From Candidatus Zixiibacteriota bacterium (GTDB taxonomy: Bacteria; Zixibacteria; MSB-5A5; GN15; PGXB01), in contig DAOWOO010000109.1 of assembly GCA_030642025.1 (NCBI GenBank), positions 1 to 5,648 on the forward strand: DNA of 5,648 nt, in the 5' to 3' direction. Positions within the stretch are counted from its first letter, which is position 1; the number at the start of each line of letters is the position of its first letter. Of this stretch, positions 5,397 to 5,648 are shown one piece after another. The notes beneath the pieces are model-generated. The model did no database searches, was not told the DNA's origin, and saw only the letters and a list, made by a program, of their open reading frames with translations. A program made the translations under genes and the position numbers.

Positions 5397-5648
5397 ATGG
5401 GCCATAAGTATGCGAAAACTACGGTCGTACTGATAGTATTCGTACTATTATGCGGCACCGCGACAGCGAATGAACTGACACTTGATGATTGTATTGAACT
5501 GGCGCTTAAAAATCACAGGAATATCATCAGCGCCAGGGGAAGTGTGCAAAACGCCGATGGCCTGGTATGGACCAGCTTGGGCGCGTTTCTGCCGTCATTA
5601 TCGGTGAGTGGAGGGGTGAGTGAAACCCATAGTCCGGCCCGTATGGAA
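5397..5648 (+). CDS. TolC-family outer-membrane efflux protein, N-terminal part
   Basis: The first 84 residues are visible; the frame is open to the window edge and the family usually runs to 400-500 residues. Residues 1-24 are a signal peptide: basic start (HKYAK), hydrophobic core VVLIVFVLL, and cleavage after A22-T23-A24. The mature N-terminus carries the family's opening signature, LTLDDCIELALKNHRNI (27-43), then SARGSVQNADG and the loop motif LGAFLPSLSVSGGV (61-74), where the first helix turns into the beta-barrel strand. TolC-family proteins form trimeric outer-membrane channels that dock onto a periplasmic adaptor and an inner-membrane pump (RND, ABC or MFS). Which pump cannot be told, as those genes would lie beyond the edge. 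It is second in an operon after the Yip1 gene. Confidence 0.92.
   Translation, partial: MGHKYAKTTVVLIVFVLLCGTATANELTLDDCIELALKNHRNIISARGSVQNADGLVWTSLGAFLPSLSVSGGVSETHSPARME

Noticed and set aside
1..5648. CRISPR arrays, tRNA genes, insertion sequences, riboswitches
   Set aside because: Both strands were read for spaced direct repeats, cloverleaf and T-loop motifs, transposase motifs and long structured leaders; none was found.

Overview
This window reads as chromosomal DNA from an uncultured-type Gram-negative bacterium. A TolC-family outer-membrane efflux protein, a signal-peptidase-II lipoprotein and AxA-type signal peptides show a diderm envelope. The protein styles (zinc-ribbon/PEGA/TPR membrane protein, two-CW protein, Asp/Thr-rich lipoprotein, Yip1 next to TolC) are what I would expect from Zixibacteria-like or other FCB-related candidate phyla. 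That placement is inference from gene style, not from a marker gene. The promoters look like the classical sigma-70 type (TTGACA/TATAAT) rather than the Bacteroidetes TTTG/TAnnTTTG type. No phage, transposase, CRISPR, tRNA or rRNA gene is visible.

Layout. Positions 1-201 are non-coding. The first 90 bases hold REP-like palindromes (20-43 and 73-88, sharing an inverted 12-bp core) that may also terminate the leftward genes; I see nothing definite in 94-201. On the minus strand, 2669-202 is a two-gene operon: a 726-residue membrane protein (zinc ribbon, disordered acidic region, one TM helix, carboxypeptidase-regulatory-like domain, PEGA domain, TPRs), followed through a TAATG stop/start overlap by a 95-residue cysteine-rich two-CW protein. 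A 194-bp divergent intergenic region (2670-2863) has a perfect-consensus sigma-70 promoter facing right, a weaker -10 box facing left and a 14-bp inverted repeat between them. On the plus strand, 2864-4447 encodes a 527-residue lipoprotein of unknown function, closed by a strong intrinsic terminator (4465-4496). A second promoter then serves a Yip1-family membrane protein (4616-5377) and, 19 nt later, the start of a TolC-family protein (5397 onward) cut off by the window end.

How the genes may work together. The leftward pair looks like an envelope-spanning scaffold with a cytoplasmic zinc-ribbon head, translationally coupled to a small cysteine-rich cytoplasmic protein. The lipoprotein is a monocistronic, apparently highly expressed surface or periplasmic protein. 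The Yip1-TolC pair looks like the first half of an efflux/secretion operon, whose adaptor and pump would be expected beyond the right edge. Three transcription units are therefore present. For two plus-strand genes the longest open frames overrun regulatory DNA, and the starts given here (2864 and 4616) are the ones supported by ribosome binding sites, promoter and terminator.
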